Positions 1-11,608 of a stretch of DNA of 64,000 bases are shown here, in pieces. Origin of the DNA: Epiperipatus broadwayi (Eukaryota; Onychophora; Udeonychophora; Euonychophora; Peripatidae); NCBI GenBank assembly GCA_028023455.1, contig JAQFVV010006550.1, positions 60,001 through 124,000 of the forward strand, given 5' to 3'. The translations under genes and the position numbers were made by a program. The notes beneath the pieces were generated by a model. It was not told the DNA's origin. It searched no databases and saw only the letters and a list, made by a program, of their open reading frames with translations. Each line of letters starts with the position of its first letter. Position 1 is the stretch's first letter.

Positions 1-133
1 TTTGTTATCCTGGATCAGAACTTTGATTTTAACAAATTCATTGTTGAGAAACAACTTTCTCGAAGGTAAGTTGATCGAAAACAGGAGTTTAGCCTTTGAA
101 AAGTTTCTTTTAAAAGTGGATATTTTTTCTCAT

Positions 134-1737
134 CTATGAGTATCCAAAGTCTGTTTGTAATATTCTTGTTTTTAATTGTAAATCAGATTGAAAATCGATT
201 ATTTCCATTTCCAGATCAGTAGAATTTTTATTTAACATGTTTGCAATTTGTTGTGACATTTCAGAAATATTAGTACCAACACATGGATTTGAAATGAATG
301 AAGCAATGGGCTGAATTTTACGAAAATCAGAAAATCTAATTTTGAAATTATTTTTAAGCTCGACAAGATTTTCAGAATATCTCATTGTGTCAATGTCCTT
401 ATATTTCTTTGTGCAATTTTCCAATGTTGTAAAGTGGCAAAAGTTACATTCCTCTATTTGGGATATCCACAAATTTAGTTTTGATTTAAAAGCATTAATA
501 CTTCCAATTAATCCAATAATACTTTTTTTCCCCTGAAGTTCAAGATTCAATTTGTTCATTTTTGTTGTTATGTCTGTAAGAAACGCTAAATCAGATAACC
601 AGCTATGATTATTAAGTTCTTCATAAGATTCGTTTCTGAGTTCTAAAAACTGTTTTATTTCTGGAAGAAGCTCTAAAAAGTGTTGAAGGACTTTTTCCTT
701 ACTAAGCCATCTAACTTCCGAGTGTAACAACAAAGTTCTATACTCAGCATCAAGTTCATCAGTCAGTATTTTGAACAATCTACTCTGAAGTGGTCTGGCA
801 TGAATGGAATTTACAATTTTCAAAACAATTTTCATCACATATTTATAATGTAAAACTTTTGTACATAATGCCTGTTGATGTATGATGCAATGGTAGGTAA
901 AAAAGTTTGGAAATTCAGCATCCTTCTTACAAAATGTAATGAATCCAACACCAGAACCAATCATGGCAGGTGCTCCGTCTGTTGCTATGGACACAAGTTT
1001 TTGAAGCGGAAATTTAATTTCAGTTAAATGATTTTTTATAACTTGGTATATGTCCACTCTGCATGTATTACCTTTTAATGGCAAAACTGATAGTAGATCT
1101 TCTTTCACTGAGCAATTTATCAAAGACCATATTTATAAAAATATTTACTTGAGCTACATTGAAGATATCGGTTGATTCACCGCATTGTAAACTTAAGAAA
1201 ACACATTTTTGTAAATCAGTTTTTACTTGTTCTTTGACATTTTGAGACATAGCTTCTATTCTATGAGTGATAGAATTTTTGGAAAAGCTGACAAAATTTC
1301 ATTATTATTTTTGGCTTCTTGAAATAAAATCTCCGATGCAGCAAGCATTGCTTCTTTTATTATGTTGCCATCCTCAAAGGACATTTTATGAATTGCAACT
1401 ATATGTGCAATCTTAAATGATGCTACTGTTGTGATCTTCATTTTATTTGCTGGCTTTGGTAAACATTGATTGTTGGGCAACTAATGCGTTTTTCAGTTCT
1501 TTTACTTTACATTTTCTTAGATTGCTGTCTGAAGGGTAATCAGTATCATATTTATTATGAAGGGTTTTAAAATGTCGTTCAACGTTGCTTTTCTTCCCAA
1601 CAGAAACCGTTGATCCGCATATTAAACAAATACATTTATTCTTAAAGTTTATGAAAAAATATTTTTCTTCCCACTGGTCATTGAAAATGTAATTGTAGGT
1701 ACGTTGTTCTTTTTTTGTGGCTCATATGTTGACATGA
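134..1737 (-). pseudogene. hAT-superfamily transposase relic (BED/C2H2 finger type, GTF2IRD2/ZBED-like), frameshifted
   Basis: This is a decayed cut-and-paste transposase read on the minus strand in at least four frame-shifted pieces. The N-terminal part (about 1500-1700) has a zinc-finger pattern: a CLIC pair near 1616-1636, then an HFKTLH pair near 1567-1590, as in BED-type fingers of domesticated hAT proteins. Next come a piece at 1256-1480 and a piece at 1068-1250 (CGESTD, matching the 'DEStD' catalytic block). The longest piece, 134-1123 (329 codons), has the family hallmarks ATDGAPAM, YHCIIHQQALC and SEVRWLSKEKVL. The frame ends at a TAG near 134, and the C-terminal dimerisation region would lie before base 134 or outside the window. 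Family assignment rests on these motifs. Inactivity is clear from the frameshifts. A host-domesticated copy is unlikely for the same reason. Confidence 0.85.
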
Positions 1738-2149
1738 TTAGGGAGCTAAAAAGATAGAATTACAAAATTTAGAAAAAGCGATTATTTTTTATGCCTGTGT
1801 GAAACACGAAATACTTACTTCGCTTTTAACTTCGAAATTTGTTCTGTGTTCACTATCATGTCTCATGTGTTTCATGCAAACTACAGCAAACAATTGATGG
1901 TAGTGCTATAAAGTAGCATGTCGACTGTGCAACATTCCGAGAACGGGAAATGAAACCAATGAAATTCGTGTATTTCAAATACACTTCTTTCATTGGACAC
2001 TGTTATGAATCAGCAGATTTGTTTCATTCCCGTTATCATTTGTATTGTAAAAAAATGTTTATTTTTAGTGTGTGCATGTGGTGTCAAGGTACATAAAATA
2101 TTTTATTAATATTTCTAGAAGAGTGCAATGCGAGCCACATTAAACAGTT

Positions 2150-2195
2150 GCGCGAACCACATGTGACTCACAAGGTACAGGTTAGGCAACCTTGG
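2150..2195 (-). repeat. Probable hAT terminal inverted repeat
   Basis: On the minus strand this reads CAAGGTTGCCTAACCTGT, then GAGTCACATGTGG. It resembles the Charlie-like hAT end consensus (CAGGGGTGGCCAACC... followed by GCTCGCGAGCCACATG-type sequence). It lies about 410 bp upstream of the transposase start and is in the right orientation. The opposite end is outside the window, so the 8-bp target duplication cannot be checked. Confidence 0.55.
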
Positions 2196-3249
2196 ATTAT
2201 ACTGTGGTACATTTAGATATATTTTATAATACCATGTAGAATAAAGAAAAAGGCATTCACTGTTGTTGAATTTAAATAAAATGAATAATTTAAAAAATAA
2301 ATAAATAAAAAATTAGTATACACACAGGAAAGATTAATAATTCTACAAATTAACTACAGCTTAACACAGACTTTATATAATGCTGAGAATACAAACTTCT
2401 TGATTGAAAGCAGTGCTAAACTCTAGAAACAGTAGTAAACTATGCTCTGTATTGAATTAATATACACCCAGTGTAACCTCAAATAAATCATGGATAAGAA
2501 AGCAATTTATAAAATAGACATTGAATAAATTATTGCCTAAATATTTCACCCTCAGTAATTTAACTTACTGTTATTTATCTGTTGTTTGGCATATAAAATA
2601 TATAAAATACATAAAGAAAGTATATGTCTAAATTAAATATACCTTCATGTAATTGTTTATGCATATGAACAAAAAATATATTCAACATATTACTTAAATA
2701 TATAAAAATTAATTACCTTGAGTACAAATGGTTAAAATGATATATTTTACAAAAAAAAAAAAATTCTAAAAAATTTTTTTACTCAGTTTTTCTGCAATAA
2801 TTAATTTACTTCGCCAAAATTCGTAATAGCAATTATATTGTGCTTGTTGGTGAAGTTAGAAAAAAAATCGTAGTTAATTTGCATATATTAGCAAATGTCA
2901 ATAATACTACAATGTTTCTAATTCTTTGGCTATGAATATGAGGTTAAAAGATCTCGAAAGCGCTAAGCCTGATATTTAACTATGACTTTTTTCTAACTTC
3001 ACTAACGAGCATTTTGAAGTGCAGTATAATAATAATTGTAAGAATACAAAAAAATGTTAAAACATTTAACACCAAAATGGGATGCATTTCGAAGAAATAA
3101 AATTTAATTAAAGCCAAGCACTTTCAATGCTTAATAGTAACATAATCATATCATTATGTGCCTTAATCTAAATTTAATGTTACATTTGAATATTAAATAA
3201 TAGATTATAATAAAATTGAATTATGATAAAAGTGGTCATTACAAATTCT
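2196..3249. other. AT-rich spacer, nothing recognised
   Basis: A/T-dominated sequence with short poly-A and poly-T runs. A pair of similar segments near 2800-2870 and 2980-3010 (TTAGCGAAGT/GTTAGTGAAGTTAG-like) hints at an old inverted duplication. I see no coding signal. Confidence 0.5.
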
Positions 3250-4340
3250 ATTTTTTAAAAGGGGGAATGCTAGAATCCTTTTTATTGATAGTATGATAAT
3301 CTTTATCTATTAACCTCATGTCCTTCATCTTTTCAGAAATCTTTCTTGGAATAAACAATGTTAGCCATAGAGAGATCAAAGTTAGGTTCTGACTGTAACT
3401 CATAATTTAAAAAAACAGAAGAGTATTCATTACTTTTCTTGGCCTGATTGTGCAGATAAGTTAGCATGGGTTTGACCATAGTAGGTCTTCAAGCAGTTAG
3501 GGTCTTTGCAATTAATTTTGTACAGAATTTGATGTAAAGCCTCTCTAGTTATTTTGTCTTTTGAATTATTTAATAATTTATGTCAAAATGAAGGCAAGTG
3601 AAAACTATATTTATTGGTACAAATATTTTGTAATTTATGTGTGATTTCCAAAACATAACGGAGGTGGGAGCGTTTTTATTATCAGACTAAATGTTTGTAG
3701 GGTGTGAGATTTTGTTATAAAAATTAGTGATAATTGCAATTATTTTTTTAGAATTGTATACAATGTTGATTAGGTCTTTAGTGTATTGATCGATGTTTCT
3801 TCTCCAATCTGTCTCGAATTTGTACAGCTTTAAGGTTCTATGGGGAAAACCTTTCACACCAGAGAATTTATGGAAAAAGGGAGTATTAGACCTAGGGTGG
3901 ATGGTTCCTCTTACATTTAATGGTTTTAAAATCATCCTACAGTTTAAAGCATTGCCCTATCTGATGACATCTACTTCTAAAAACTTTATGTTATGCAAGG
4001 GTTCATCTTTTTTCTCGATTGTCCAAGTTATAATGGTTGAGTTGTTAATTGAATATGAATTTTACTAATAGTTTCTTCTTTAACACATACAAAATATTGT
4101 CCACATATGCTGTATCAGACAGACACTTAAATTTTGAAAAAATCAAATTCTCAAACTTGGACAGATACAGACTACAGACAACCCATTGAAAGAGAGTTCC
4201 ATAGACCAGTCATGATTCATTTTAAAAGTTTTGTAATAAATTAATGTGATTATTTTGTCACTACTCCAGTTTAATGTGTCTATAATAAAGTTTTTTTTGA
4301 TGTTATAATTGATTTGTTGCAAAAATTCCTCTATGATTTT
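3250..4340 (-). pseudogene. Penelope-like element (PLE) relic, copy 1: reverse transcriptase plus GIY-YIG endonuclease
   Basis: Minus-strand translation gives scattered but collinear PLE landmarks. Near 4090-4115 is a YVD(D) catalytic box reading AYVDNILYV, with the second Asp changed to Asn. It is followed by NIKFLEVDV (matching the IPFLD block) near 3990. At 3687-3935 is a stretch containing RGTIHPRSNTPFFHKFSGVKG. Near 3500-3560 is a GIY-YIG-like start, ILYKINCKDPNCLKTYYGQT. The order RT then GIY-YIG is the canonical PLE order. Stops and frameshifts interrupt it throughout, so it is dead. PLEs copy themselves by target-primed reverse transcription and are known carriers of hammerhead ribozymes in their pLTRs. 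I did not find an intact ribozyme attached to this copy. Confidence 0.7.
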
Positions 4341-4429
4341 AATAGATTCATAACAAAGATAGATCCATACAATTCCTTAACACCCAGAGAGGCAACTGCA
4401 ACTATTATTGATTTTGAGATTTTTAATCT

Positions 4430-4850
4430 TTTCATAGAAACTTAAAACTGTGCAAATTTGAGGCAGACTAAAGAAGAAACATTGAAAACCTAATCAACAT
4501 TGGGTACAAATCTATAAAAATAATTGCAATTATTGCTAATTTTTAACAAGTCTTACACCTTACAAACATTCATCCTGATAATTGAAAATTGTCTGGTCTC
4601 CCTTATGTTATGAAATTCACACATAAATTAAAAAATATTTGTATCAATAAATACCAGTTTCCACTCACCTCCATCTTTAAATTAATATTTTTACCAATAA
4701 ATAAAATAACAGTTTTAACCCCCTTCATCTTTAAATAAATTACTAAATAATTCAAAAGACAAAATACCTAGACATGCTTCATACCAAATTGTGTATAAAA
4801 TTAATTGCAAAGAACCTAATTTCTTGAAGGCTTATTATGGTCAAACATGA
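4430..4850 (+). pseudogene. PLE relic copy 2, part upstream of the gypsy insertion
   Basis: This is a plus-strand copy of the sequence at about 3480-3840 (inverted relative to copy 1). The shared segments surround the GGTCTCCCTTATGTT and GCTTATTATGGTCAAAC regions. It breaks off at about 4850 where the gypsy LTR starts, and the matching PLE sequence resumes at about 8518. With copy 1 it makes a head-to-head pair. It is non-coding now, with many stops. Confidence 0.6.
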
Positions 4851-4852
4851 GT

Positions 4853-5597
4853 GTTATATTTCACCTTGCCTTCAAATAATGGAATAAATTTCTTTCTTAC
4901 CATGATAATATTGAGCATTCATTGTCACTAACCAATGCATATTTAAAGAGAATAATGCATAACCAATGCCAAGAGCAGGGCAATAGGCAATGTTGCTCAC
5001 AGAATCTGAATGTTTCCATCAAGGTTGGGAACAAACCTGAAAGACAGTATATACATTTTCCAGAGAACAACTGTTAAACCTGAATAAAAGTAGCCTAGTT
5101 CTCCCTGTATTGCCAAAGGAAATGCCTGCTAATCTGAATAGCAGTGATTGTCGACCAGAATATAGCTAACAAAGCTACTGGTCAATGCATATAAGTCCAC
5201 ATTTAGGACTGGATGTTAACAGAATCAAGCCAGGAAAGTCACTTTATCAATCACAAGGCAGGCTGGCAAAGTACATCTGGAAAATGGGTAGAAATTTATA
5301 AGGGCATGTACAGTCCCTTCTTCAATAGTTTCTCCTAGACCTGTGAACTATATCTTGCTACCAGTAGCAGGTGGAGTATGTCTATCTATACACAGCAATT
5401 GTAAATCAAGTATTTTTTTTATGTGTCAAAGCATCGGCCGGGAAGTGAAACCCGGGACAACTGCTTGTAAGGCAGCTCTGTTAACCACTCGGCCACCAAT
5501 GCTTTTTTATGTTTGTATCTATATATTACTAATAAATATATTATAAAATGTATATTTACACATTTGAGTTCATATGTACAATCATGACTAAACAGAA
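4853..5597 (+). repeat. 5' LTR of the gypsy element
   Basis: It starts near TGTTATATTTCACC and aligns along its length with 7819-8517. It is longer because a tRNA-like retroposon (5425-5502 plus a 10-bp target duplication) has inserted. Both LTRs end near AATCATGACTAAACA. A third, partial copy of the LTR start is at 37875-38095. Confidence 0.7.
5425..5502 (-). mobile_element. tRNA-like retroposon with 10-bp target-site duplication
   Basis: Minus-strand bases 5502 to 5430 fold as a tRNA. The acceptor GCATTGG pairs with CCGATGC (one wobble). There is an A-box-like GGCCGAGTGGTTAA, an anticodon arm GCTGC/GCAGT with loop CTTACAA (anticodon position TAC), and a T stem CCGGG/CCCGG with an 8-nt instead of 7-nt loop. 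No CCA follows, only TTGAC. TTTTTTATGT is present on both sides (5415-5424 and 5503-5512). The sister LTR at 8430-8440 lacks the insert, giving an empty-site comparison. The enlarged T loop and the duplication argue for a retroposed tRNA/SINE head rather than a working tRNA gene. Confidence 0.75.
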
Positions 5598-6258
5598 CAG
5601 ATTTGGTGAAATTGAGAAGATATTTTTCCCCCACAGCTTGGAAAAACTATAGGGTAAAAATATAAGTGTGCATGTATATTGATATTAGTTTGTATTTATG
5701 AGTCTGGGATTATTAAATTACATACATACTGCCTGATTAAACATAACAGATTTAGTGCAGTCATCAAAATAAACATCCTCTCCCCATGGCTGGAAAAAAG
5801 TTTTTAAAAACATAATCTTGTACCCACTGACCATTAGATTTTCTTATCATTCTGAAAAAAATGACTGCAAACATTATTGGCATGTGAATCAACTTCTGTA
5901 ACATCAAAAGACATTGGTTATACTTAGTAATAATAACACAAACTCCCCCAAGTGGGTTGTTAGATTTTGTCTTTATCTGAAATTGACTGTTATACAAACA
6001 GTAGCTCATAAAATAAACATTAAATGATCATTCCCAGCTGTGACTCACAAAAATAAAAGAAATTTCTCTTTTGCAATATAAAGAGAAGAAAAATATAGAA
6101 ATGGTTAATCTTGGCTTAATTGAAGCATTCGATGTGGCCTGGCAAAGAATTTTCCAAACTATAAAGATTGAATAATCTTTTATTTATAGGATAATCAATT
6201 CAAAAAAACTGAATTGAAATTAGCCACAATTATATCAATAATCTGACCCACGACATAC

Positions 6259-7400
6259 ATGGTCTTTAAAGCACAAACAAATTCAGTGATACTGGCTGAC
6301 CTAAATTTTGACAAGGTCTTATCTTTACTAACCAACTGTTTTATTCTTTATCCCCTATCAATAAAGCAGATATACCATTTCAATTTTTGCATCCAAAGGG
6401 AAGGAGAAAAAGCTAGAGATTTTGTTGTTAGAATACATTCATTAGCACTAAAATGTGATTTTAAAGGCTTCCTTAATGAAGCTCTATGAGATCAATTTAT
6501 CTGCAGAATGAACAATCATAAGCTTAAAATTAACCTACTAATGGATGCTGATATAATATTTGAATCTACTTTATTTCAAGCAACGTTAGAAGACTCAACA
6601 GCCAATCAACAAGCAAAGCCATTAAAAATGAATTATAGTAGTCATCAGTTAAATACACTGCTCAAATAAATCCACAACAATGAGTGAAAAGTGTTATTAC
6701 AGATGTAATGAACCCATATATGCACACACAAAATGTCCACATTGCTATACAGTATGTACATATTGCATGTTGATCACACAATAACTGCTCATTTTAAAAG
6801 GTTGACAACAAGTTGCTAATGTTAGAATGGATGAATCCATTCCAAAAAGCAAAAAAGGCAATTTAAAAGTAGAAAAGCAAATTGCCTGCATTAAACAATG
6901 TGAGAAACTGAGACTCTGTTTTCAAACAGAATCCTTATTAATGATATGCTGATCACAATGGAATTGGATACAGGGTCTGCAGGGTCCATAGTGCCAAACA
7001 AGATATGTTCTATCATTAATAAGTGTAATAAATTTCAGTGCATCCTAGCAGCAAGACAATAACTGAATGCCAAGGCAATCTGTTAGCACTCTTGCGTCAG
7101 GCAAGAGTGAGTAAATGAAGCTTACTAAGATCAATATAATGAGATATTTGCCTCAATGTATTTGTCAGTAAGCAGAGCAATTTATAAGGGCGTGACTGTT
7201 CACTCAGGTTTTACAGTAAATAAACTCACAACAATAAATTCAAACAGGGTCTGCCTAGAAGTAATTGGTTTGAACCCTAAAATAATGCACAAGACTAAAA
7301 ATGCAAAAAAGTGAATATGTACGCAATCATATTGATGTACATTTAAGGGAACCACCAAATGGGATCCAGAAGTTGTGATTAAAATCAAAAGATCACAAAC
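6259..7400 (+). pseudogene. Gypsy gag-protease remnant
   Basis: The frame at 6259-6489 and its continuation past a stop contain a gag capsid-like block (QREGEKARDFVVRIHSLALK; then DQFICRMNN, NLLMDADII and FESTLFQATLED). A Cys-rich knuckle follows near 6690-6770 (KCYYRC ... AHTKCPHC). A retropepsin motif, LDTGSAGSIVP, has its catalytic DTG at 6967-6975. Stops and frameshifts occur between and after these. The order gag, knuckle, protease is that of Ty3/gypsy elements. Everything beyond protease is missing before the 3' LTR. Confidence 0.7.
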
Positions 7401-7818
7401 AGTGATGGTTTAAATTGTTAATGGACAACATCATCATCATTACAGAAAGAAACTGCAGTTACTTTACTCATCATCCATGAACTGTAATGAACTTTATATG
7501 ACCAGCCATCAGCAAAGCCTCATCAGATGACAAATAATAGCAAGCCAGCAGTAATTTGCCATTAACCAGCTGTGTGAACCTACAGTTCCAAGATCAGCCA
7601 TCAGCAAAACCTTATCAGATAAAACAGTTGCAGTCTACCAATGATAAGTTACCAGACTGCTGAAATATTCCTTAAGTTTTTTTAAAAAAACCAAATGTTA
7701 GCAATAGTAGATCTGTTGAAAACAGCAAGTTAAAAGAAGCAACAAAGTGAGGAAGATATCTTCAAACACACCTGCATGACTATGTTCTCTAGGGCTAATT
7801 TAGCCAGGGACAGGGAAT

Positions 7819-8517
7819 TCCATATCTCATCTTGCCTTTAAATAATAAACTACTCCAGATTCCTTTCTTATCATGATTGTATTGAGCACTCATAGCCTAT
7901 GGCAATAACAGGCCAAAGGGTAATGATGCTCACAGATTCTGAATATTTCCATCAAGGTTGGGTATCTGGCAATAAGTAGTCTCCCTTTTTGAAGATAATG
8001 TTGGAGAACAATGGTCAAACCTAAAAGGTAGTATACACACTCTCCAGAAAACAACTGATAAATCTAAATAACAGTAGCCTGGTTCTCCCTATATGTTTGA
8101 AGAAAATTCTGGCTAACCTGAACAGCAGTGATCATTCTCCAGACTATTGATATCCAAGCTAATGATCAACATAGTGAGGCAAGTCCGCATTTAGGACTGG
8201 AAACATCCCAAACCAAAGCTGATTTGGGGTTAGCTTTGATTATAACCTGAAAAGTTGCCATGCTTACTCATGAGGCATGCTGTCAAGTACAGCTGGAAGT
8301 GGGTAGAAATCTATAAGAGTATTTACAGTTCCTTCTTCAACAGTTCACCCTAGAACTGGGAACTATATCTCACCAACAGTAGCAGACAGAGTATAACTAT
8401 CTACAAATAACAATTGTAAATTGAATGTATGCTTGTAATTATATATTACTAATAAATATATTTTAAAATTTACATATACTCACTTGTGTTTATATGTATA
8501 ATCATGACTAAACACAA
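7819..8517 (+). repeat. 3' LTR of the gypsy element
   Basis: It matches the 5' LTR segment by segment (for example AATCTGTAAT-like start blocks, the CATTTAGGACTGGA block and the terminal ATCATGACTAAACA) and lacks the tRNA-like insert. A purine-rich CCAGGGACAGGGAA sits just upstream and may be the polypurine tract. Confidence 0.65.
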
Positions 8518-8690
8518 CCCTGAACTAACTTATCTACAAGATTTGCCCAAAATTATCTGTGCAACCGGCCAAGAAAAGCAATGAATACCCTTTCATTTTT
8601 TTAAAATCATGAATTTCAATCAGGTCATAACTTTGATCTCTCTATAGTTGACATCATGTTCTGAGAGAGTTGATCCAAAAAAGGAAGAAG
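8518..8690 (+). pseudogene. PLE relic copy 2, part downstream of the gypsy insertion
   Basis: The sequence resumes the PLE match to the minus strand of about 3330-3490. Shared words are CTAACTTATCT, GGCCAAGAAAAG, GAATAC and ACTTTGATCTCTCTAT. It ends near 8690, after which unrelated AT-rich sequence begins. Confidence 0.6.
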
Positions 8691-8879
8691 ATGGAGGCAT
8701 GGCCAATAGCTAATGATCATCAGGTCATCAATAAAAAAGACTCTAACATCACTCTTTTTTAAAAAAAATAGCACTTGTAATGACTACCTTAATCATTAGT
8801 ATGTAAATCCACTTGCAATTTTATGATAATCTATTATATCTAACATATCGGCTATATATATATATATATATATACCTGT

Positions 8880-9080
8880 ACAAACAATGTAATATATAGG
8901 TTATTTTGAGCTCAGACTTTCATACAACCTTCAACTCTCCACACTATCTCATACCACTGATACACTTGACCACATATATATCTAAAAGATAAATAATCAC
9001 CAGCATTGGTATTTGGTGCTAAACCAGCACTCATCAGTTGGTCCAGATTATCATCTCTACACATAATCTATTATCTAATA
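8880..9080 (-). repeat. Family-4 repeat fragment with a dead hammerhead
   Basis: This is a partial minus-strand copy of the repeat present in full at 23885-24735 and 40025-40385. The ribozyme region (about 8994-9053) keeps CTGATGA (9031-9037), the GTGC/GCAC stem II and the stem I arms, but GAAA has become CAAA. That should abolish cleavage. Confidence 0.6.
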
Positions 9081-9776
9081 CTCAAAAAAAGAACTTTAAA
9101 TCTAGTTCTCAACTTTCTTTAGTTACGTAATGCGTTGATTATGATACTATTCAGTATTGAAAACACTCAACATTAAATAAATTTTCTTTATTAAAAATTC
9201 AAACCTGTTCTGTTATTAAATGTTTTAACATTTTATGCATCATCAAAAAAAAATCAAAAAAAAATCTCATATTTTTGAACTCAATTATGAAACCAAACAA
9301 AAAAATTAAAAACTTGTGTTCTATTTATATGTCTATCATTTTTATGTCAACACATCTGATTGAGTTACATGTAAGCAAATAGTAAAGTCTGGTAATTGAT
9401 ATTTCTTTTTCTTTGTAGAGGGATTTTAAGTTGTCTCTTGTCATTTCTTTCATTTTAAAGATATTGACATTACTTTGAAATACTTTAAAATTTCTTTACT
9501 ACATTTATCTTTTTATTCTCTTCATAATTTACCTCCCAATAAAAATATATACATTCGCATTTTTGGTAGATCTAGTTATCATCATGGGACTAGGTAATAC
9601 TTGTTTTAAATGGTGGCTTTCATTTTTCCAACACGTTCTTCTAAAATCTCATTTCAGACTGGCTTTATATGCAGTGATATTTAATTAGTTTATATGGTAG
9701 GTTCACATTTTTTGGTAAGAATCATCACATTTAGCACTTCAAATAGTAGTCTAGTTTCTATTATTGAAGTTACTGC

Positions 9777-9777
<1 letters not shown>

Positions 9778-9814
<37 letters not shown>

Positions 9815-9862
9815 GAGATCTATACAGAATATATATAATATATATATATATATATATTCTGT
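9778..9862. repeat. (TA)n-rich palindrome
   Basis: Two alternating TA runs flank a short ATTCAGAGATCTATACAGAAT-like centre. The whole can fold on itself. Similar TA runs occur at about 8854-8874, 14839-14858 and 24239-24284. No function is inferred. Confidence 0.6.
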
Positions 9863-10058
9863 ACGATAATTACACAGCTTATTCACAAGCAATTATTAAT
9901 ATATTTTCCCCCCAAATCACCTCCTGTTGTAATGTAATGACCTGGCACAAAGTTTATCCACAATTATACAGGTTGATATCCTAAATAAACCAGCCAAAAA
10001 AGAGAAATAAAGATTAAAGTGACTCTATTCGTATCCAATCAATTCATGATGAAATCAG

Positions 10059-10257
10059 ATAACCAAAAATTAAAACAGGCAACACACTCTATATACGTAT
10101 TGCCACTCAGTGCAAGCCATGGTAATCAATGGATGCCAGAAGACTTTCACTGAATGACGATACGTATATAGAGAATTTTGCCTGTTTTAATAACAGTTCA
10201 GAGCAAGCATAAGAAATGGTGATCATGTGATGTTTATTGGCTTATAACCAAAAATTA
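10059..10257. mobile_element. Short family-1 foldback with 14-bp target-site duplication
   Basis: ATAACCAAAAATTA occurs at 10059-10072 and again at 10244-10257. Between them lies 171 bp beginning AAACAGGCA and ending TTATTGGCTT, the termini of the family-1 repeats. The interior is an inverted repeat: AAACAGGCA...CTCTATATACGTA against TACGTATATAGAG...TGCCTGTTTT. The ribozyme region is deleted in this copy. The length of the duplication suggests retrotransposition rather than cut-and-paste. Confidence 0.7.
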
Positions 10258-10529
10258 CATTAGAATACCATTTCTTTCATTTGTCTTCTTTTTATTAGGA
10301 TCATCTTTTCAAAGCATTTTAACTTTTCTATTTATAGATTAAAATCTTTAATTAAAAAAAATATAAATGAGCTAATTCCCTGAAATTATTTATCTTTGCT
10401 TATTTATTCTGAAATTCTCGAGGGGAGTTTTAATTTAAAACTATATATATATATTAACCCCTCCAAATAAAAGATATAAGCTTTGATTCCTAGTACTAGG
10501 TTTAAAAATCCTGAATACATTATTTATTT

Positions 10530-10710
10530 TTAATAATAAGTATAGGGAATTTGAACTCAGACTTTCAAGCACCGTTCAACTATCCACACCATCTCATACA
10601 ACTGATACACATGTAGAAAAGATAAATAATCACTAACACCCATATTTCATGCTAAACCAGCACTCATCAGTTGGTCCAAGTTATCATCTCCCATATATAT
10701 ATATATATAA
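10530..10710 (-). repeat. Family-4 repeat fragment with hammerhead remnant
   Basis: The ribozyme region is 10626-10684 on the minus strand. CTGATGA (10664-10670), stem II GTGC/GCAT and GAAA are intact. The cleavage side of stem I has changed (the expected UUGG reads UAG). It is probably inactive. Confidence 0.6.
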
Positions 10711-11608
10711 TCAGTGCTCAGTTTATATTAAGATAGCAAATATTTATACTTTAATAAGAAAAAAAAAACAAGAATTTCTATAGCCTTCAGGTGTATAATT
10801 TAAATGTCATTTGTCAATCTTTACTTAGATTAGCCAAAAAAAATGCCTATTTATTTTAATGAGGTAAAAAATAATGGGGTTTGATCAATGTATCAATAGG
10901 GCACTAGTACATTAGATACTGAACTGGTTTTAGATTTATATAACTATGCATGTAAGTTGGCTTAGATAAAAAAAACATTAATATTATTTTCAATTTAGTC
11001 TAGTAACTTGATAGTAAGATTAAAAATAAAATATGGCTACTGGAAGAAGAAGTGCATTAGATCAAAAAGGTCCAACTATAATGTTTCCAGATTCAGAGTT
11101 CCTCTTTAATGAAAGCCACAATCTAGAAACTATTCCAAGGATATTGGCAAGTTAGGTATTGAATAGGGATTTATTAAACACTACCATCTGATATCTATTG
11201 ATTACTAATGTTTACACTAGATGGGATAACCATAGTGTGAAGTAAAAAAATGCTATAGAGCAGATACATTTAAAGCTCTGCTTATGGATAATAATAATTT
11301 TAATATATTACTGCTGTAATTAGTTTTGATATAAAGTGTCAATCACAAATTTGAGATATAAAGCAGATGTACCAGGCCTTGTAATGGCCATTGTCTATTC
11401 TAATTGCTTGCTTTAACAATTTTTTTTAAAGATTTAATGTAAATTAAACAAAAGATTTTAAATGTGAGATTTGTACATCAATCTAAAAGGCAGTCATTTT
11501 GATTTCAATTGTATATTAACCAAAAATAAATGTAAATATGGTACTATGGCAGCCATTTTTTTTATTAAATATAACATTTCAAACATGAATTTACACACTG
11601 TAGTAAAA

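Larger units (their letters stand above)
4853..8517 (+). mobile_element. Ty3/gypsy-type LTR retrotransposon, internally deleted, nested in PLE copy 2
   Basis: Two similar LTRs (4853-5597 and about 7819-8517) flank only about 2.2 kb of internal sequence. That holds a gag fragment, a zinc-knuckle remnant and an aspartic-protease motif. RT, RNase H and integrase are missing, so most of pol has been lost. The flanking DNA on the two sides joins into continuous PLE sequence (left ...GGTCAAACATGA, right TGAACTAAC...). This fits insertion with a very short, now blurred target duplication. Confidence 0.7.

Noticed and set aside
3950-3975. CTGATGA near 3955
   Set aside because: Lies within PLE coding remnant; no GAAA box or stem I partner downstream.
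5430-5502. Functional tRNA gene
   Set aside because: T loop is 8 nt, the D arm is irregular, and target-site duplications show it is an inserted copy.
9694-9984. 96-codon plus-strand frame rich in Ile-Tyr
   Set aside because: It is produced by an open reading through two (TA)n runs, with no protein-like composition.
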